Shown: positions 61,259 through 64,000 of the stretch, piece after piece
Position numbering within the stretch: the stretch's first letter is position 1
How the letters are laid out: every line of letters starts with the position of its first letter
Assembly (NCBI GenBank): GCA_900543805.1
Contig: UQTE01000012.1
Span: 16,027-80,026, forward strand
Direction: 5' to 3'
DNA: 64,000 bases
From: an uncultured Sutterella sp.
GTDB taxonomy: Bacteria; Pseudomonadota; Gammaproteobacteria; Burkholderiales; Burkholderiaceae_F
The notes under the pieces: model-generated
Databases searched by the model: none
Told to the model about the DNA's origin: nothing
Seen by the model: the letters and a program-made list of their open reading frames with translations, nothing else
Made by a program: the position numbers and the translations under genes

Positions 61259-62209
61259 GTTGGCTCTACTCCGGTGGTGGGGCGAGCTCTGCACACGACG
61301 GATGCCCGACTCCTGCGGGCAACGGCCTTCCTTTTGAACGCCGACGTCTCCCGACGCCGCACCGAAAAGCGCAACGGGGAGCCGCGACGTACCATCCTCG
61401 ACGGGAGGCACCGTCCGGTTCTGTGTCCGCCGATCCAAAAGGGGAGGACCCGCGCATGGCACGGGTTGCGCACGCCCTTTCGTCGGCGCGTGGGGAGAGT
61501 CACGGCCCGGCCGCACGGGGCGCCGGGGGCTCCATCCCTCACAAAAATCCGCCTTTTCGTCCCTCAGGACGAATTCCCGTTCGAGACGCTAAGCGGCGGG
61601 GAAGGCGGGACGCGCGTTCGGGGAGGGAAAAGCGAGGGGCACGCAAAAAAGGGGTTCGCCCGGGGACCATCGTCAAAGCGCAGGTCTCTGTACCATCGGA
61701 CCTGAGGCTTCGGGGTCGCGCACGGGGCTCCTCGTGGGGATCGCTGCGATCCGTTCGTGCCGATCGGCGCAAGGGGCGTCGGGCCGCTTGCGCGGGGCTT
61801 TTCCGCTCGGGGTGCGCATCGCCGTCCGTTCGACGTCGCTGACAGCCCTTCGGGGCGGAACATCCAAAAATCGTGTTGGCAACAAGCTCGGGCGAAACGG
61901 CCCGAAGTCGGGCGTTCGCCGGGATGCCGACGATTTGCGGGAGGACGAACTTCCTTCCGCACGGCGTCGGGCATCGGGTTAAAAACCGTTTCCGTTCCGA
62001 CGACCCGTCGGGAACCGAAACGAACAAATTCACTACAAAACGTGAGAAAATCGCGGCACGACATTCAAAAGGTCGGGCGGGACTTCCCATCGCAACGCAC
62101 AAGTATAAACCATCGACGCGAATTCGAAGGGTTATCGGGCGGTCGAAGCGGGACGTTTTTCGCATTTGGAAAACCTTTTTTTCGTCCCCTCCCGACCGCA
62201 TACCGACTC
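61259..62209. other. 951-bp gap between divergent rne and rluC
   Basis: No gene is convincing here: frames in it are GC-rich shadows without homology or ribosome binding sites. It must hold both promoters and probably a long rne leader, as RNase E leaders are used for autoregulation in other bacteria. A TATACT box on the minus strand and TATAAA on the plus strand overlap at about 62103-62110. Several short stems exist, but none with a T-run. Confidence 0.5.
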
Positions 62210-63220
62210 ATGACGACATCCGACATTCATCCCGAAGACTCCGCGCGCCTCGCGTCGCTTCCCTCGGACCGCGTTTCTTTCGTGCGGATCGGTCCCGACG
62301 CGGACGGCCAGCGCCTCGACAATTTCCTCGTGCGCGTCGCCAAGGGCGTTCCGAAGAGCCACATCTACCGCATCATCCGCTCGGGCGAAGTGCGCGTGAA
62401 CAAGGCCCGCGCCAAGGCGGAGACGCGCCTTGCCGAAGGGGACCTCCTGAGGCTTCCGCCCGTGCGCGTCTCCGAGCGCGCCGTCACGAAGGCGCCGCCC
62501 GCGGCCTTGGCCGAGGGGACGGTGCCCGTTCTCTTTGAAGACCGTCATCTTCTGATCGTCAACAAGCCCGCGGGCCTCGCCGCCCACGGGGGCTCGGGGA
62601 TCTCCCACGGCTTGATCGAGCGCATGCGCGCTTCGCGCCCCGACGTTCCCTTCCTGGAACTCGCCCACCGGCTCGACCGCGAAACGAGCGGCGCCATCAT
62701 CCTCTGCAAGACCCGCAAGGCGCTCGTTCGCTTTCACGACATGATGAAGACGCGCGCCGTCGAGAAGCACTACACGCTGCTCGTCAAAGGCGACTGGACC
62801 GACGACCGCCGCCACGTGAAGGCGCCGCTTCTGCGCTACCTCCTCCCTTCGGGCGAGCGCCGAGTCCGGGTGGACGAAAAGGAAGGGATGCCTTCGCACA
62901 CGATCTTCACGAAGTTGAAGCGTTACGGCGCCGTGACGCTTCTCGACGCCGAGCTCCTTACGGGGCGCACGCACCAGATCCGCGTGCATTCGCTCTCCGT
63001 CGGCTTCCCGCTCGTGGGCGACGACAAGTACGGCGACTTCGAATTCAACCGCCAGGTGGCACAGGGGGCGCTCGGCGTTCCCTTGAAGCGCATGTTCCTG
63101 CACAGCCGCACGCTCGCCTTCGAGCACCCCGTCACGGGCGAGGCCGTCCGCGTCGAGGCGCCGCTCTGGCCCGACTGCGAGGCGCTTCTCGCCGCTTTGG
63201 ACAAGAAAGGACAAAAATGA
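62210..63220 (+). CDS. rluC: 23S rRNA pseudouridine synthase RluC
   Basis: This 336-residue enzyme makes pseudouridines 955, 2504 and 2580 in 23S rRNA in E. coli. An N-terminal S4 domain (RLDNFLVRVAKGVPKSHIYR) is followed by the synthase domain with catalytic Asp156 in HRLDRETSG, and by LLTGRTHQIRVH. The ATG at 62210 fits homology; the frame is open far upstream without likeness. RluC beside rne, divergent, is a common arrangement in Proteobacteria. The stop overlaps the next gene by four bases. Confidence 0.94.
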   Translation: MTTSDIHPEDSARLASLPSDRVSFVRIGPDADGQRLDNFLVRVAKGVPKSHIYRIIRSGEVRVNKARAKAETRLAEGDLLRLPPVRVSERAVTKAPPAALAEGTVPVLFEDRHLLIVNKPAGLAAHGGSGISHGLIERMRASRPDVPFLELAHRLDRETSGAIILCKTRKALVRFHDMMKTRAVEKHYTLLVKGDWTDDRRHVKAPLLRYLLPSGERRVRVDEKEGMPSHTIFTKLKRYGAVTLLDAELLTGRTHQIRVHSLSVGFPLVGDDKYGDFEFNRQVAQGALGVPLKRMFLHSRTLAFEHPVTGEAVRVEAPLWPDCEALLAALDKKGQK

Positions 63221-63876
63221 CCTCCACCTCCCGAAAGTACGATCTCGTCGTTTTCGACTGGGACGGCACCGTCATGGACACGACGGGCCTCATCGCCGAA
63301 GGTATCCGTCAGGCGGCCGCGGCGCTCGGCTGCCGCGTGCCCGACCGCAAGACGGCCTCGTCCGTCATCGGACTCGACTGGCGAAGCGCCATGGCGATCG
63401 CGGTGCCCGACTGTCCCGCGGAGCGCCTCGACGAATTCAACGAGGCCTACAAGGCCTGGTACCTTCCGCGCGAGCGCGACGTGTGCCTCTTCGAAGGGAT
63501 CGAAGACCTCATGCGCCGCCTTCATGCGGACGGTGTGACGCTCGCCGTCGCGACGGGAAAGAGCCGCGCGGGCCTACGCCGCGTCTTTAACCGAACGAAC
63601 GTCGAGGAACTCTTTTCGATCACCCGCACGGCCGAGGAAACGGCCCCAAAGCCCAATCCCGACATGTTGGAGGAAATCGGGCTCTACACCGACATTCCGA
63701 AGGAAAGAACGCTCATGGTGGGCGACACCGTGCACGACGTCGTGATGGCGCAGCGCTACGGCTGCGACGTCGCGGCGATGACCTACGGGGCGCAGCCGCG
63801 GCGCGACCTCGTGCTCTCCAATCCGACGTGTCTCTGTGACACCGTCGCGGATCTCGCCCGGTTCATCGGCTGTTGA
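63217..63876 (+). CDS. HAD-superfamily phosphatase (phosphoglycolate phosphatase-like)
   Basis: This 219-residue HAD hydrolase has the nucleophile motif VFDWDGTVMDT (Asp14, Asp16), LAVATGKSRAGL as motif II and MVGDTVHDVVMAQRYG as motif IV. A helical cap lies between about residues 20 and 90. Placement behind rluC with an ATGA overlap matches the rluC-HAD pair in Betaproteobacteria, where it is annotated as a Gph-like or IA-variant 3 hydrolase. The substrate is unknown. Confidence 0.9.
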   Translation: MTSTSRKYDLVVFDWDGTVMDTTGLIAEGIRQAAAALGCRVPDRKTASSVIGLDWRSAMAIAVPDCPAERLDEFNEAYKAWYLPRERDVCLFEGIEDLMRRLHADGVTLAVATGKSRAGLRRVFNRTNVEELFSITRTAEETAPKPNPDMLEEIGLYTDIPKERTLMVGDTVHDVVMAQRYGCDVAAMTYGAQPRRDLVLSNPTCLCDTVADLARFIGC

Positions 63877-64000
63877 CAAAATCGCCTGCACAAGCCCCAT
63901 CCTAACCGAGAAGCAGTAGGGTGGGGTCGAGCAGGCCGGGCGAAGCCCGAATCTAAGGAAATTCCTTGTCTGCTAAGGAATTGTGCTAGAGTTACTCGTA
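63877..64000 (+). other. Intergenic edge with possible promoter of the next gene
   Basis: The last 124 bases hold no gene. A GGGC/GCCC mini-stem lies at about 63937, AAGGAAATTCCTT forms a palindrome at about 63956, and TAGAGT near 63988 could be a -10 for a gene to the right. This is too little to decide. Confidence 0.3.

Overview
The window reads as a chromosome segment of a GC-rich, anaerobic or microaerophilic betaproteobacterium of the Burkholderiales, most likely a gut-associated member of the Sutterellaceae. That placement is inferred from gene content: a membrane formate dehydrogenase with its accessory genes, an FNR regulator paired with hemN, an exported FMN-binding flavoprotein, a TctABC transporter with a Bug-type binding protein, lactate-racemase cofactor genes and many sodium-coupled transporters. 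No rRNA or phylogenetic marker was compared.

Left part (1-12.8 kb). After the tail of an unidentified gene come an MmuP-like permease behind a structured leader, an array of four imperfect ~155-171 bp tandem repeats, and a DAACS-family symporter. The formate respiration operon fdnG-fdnH-fdnI-fdhE-fdhD runs leftwards from 11.0 to 4.4 kb. Its catalytic subunit carries Cys where E. coli has selenocysteine. Between this operon and the next lies an AT-rich gene-free stretch, an orphan degenerate type I-E-like CRISPR array, and tRNA-Ser(GCT) and tRNA-Arg(ACG).

Middle part (12.8-35.4 kb). A BMP/nucleoside-type ABC importer is followed by a CPA2-type antiporter, rmuC, mdaB, an entericidin-like lipoprotein, a PIN-domain protein, a nitroreductase, an exported coiled-coil protein and a DinG/YoaA helicase. 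On the minus strand are rlmD, an EFR1 flavodoxin-ferredoxin protein and then four tandem NSS transporters, most of them with their own terminator. The most upstream NSS gene has a leader containing two strong hairpins, one of them a terminator.

Right part (35.4-64 kb). Here lie a SIMPL-domain protein, tctCBA, a glycerophosphodiesterase, fnr divergent from hemN with a perfect FNR box between them, and a frameshifted LysR gene divergent from the flavoprotein gene. Next are alaS with a TusA-like gene, a parvulin isomerase, ccmF-ccmH-ccmI, a GntR-family regulator, larB-larC-larE with a LarC that lacks its C-terminal domain, rne with a repetitive tail, and rluC with a HAD phosphatase.

Functionally the window centres on anaerobic energy metabolism. 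Formate oxidation would feed electrons to quinone, and cytochrome c maturation and oxygen-independent haem synthesis support the respiratory chain. FNR is the probable switch, and many secondary and ABC transporters import amino acids, carboxylates or nucleosides. The parts least explained by known families are the tandem repeat block, the CRISPR-like array with homologous spacers, the leader of the NSS array and the C1-only LarC.
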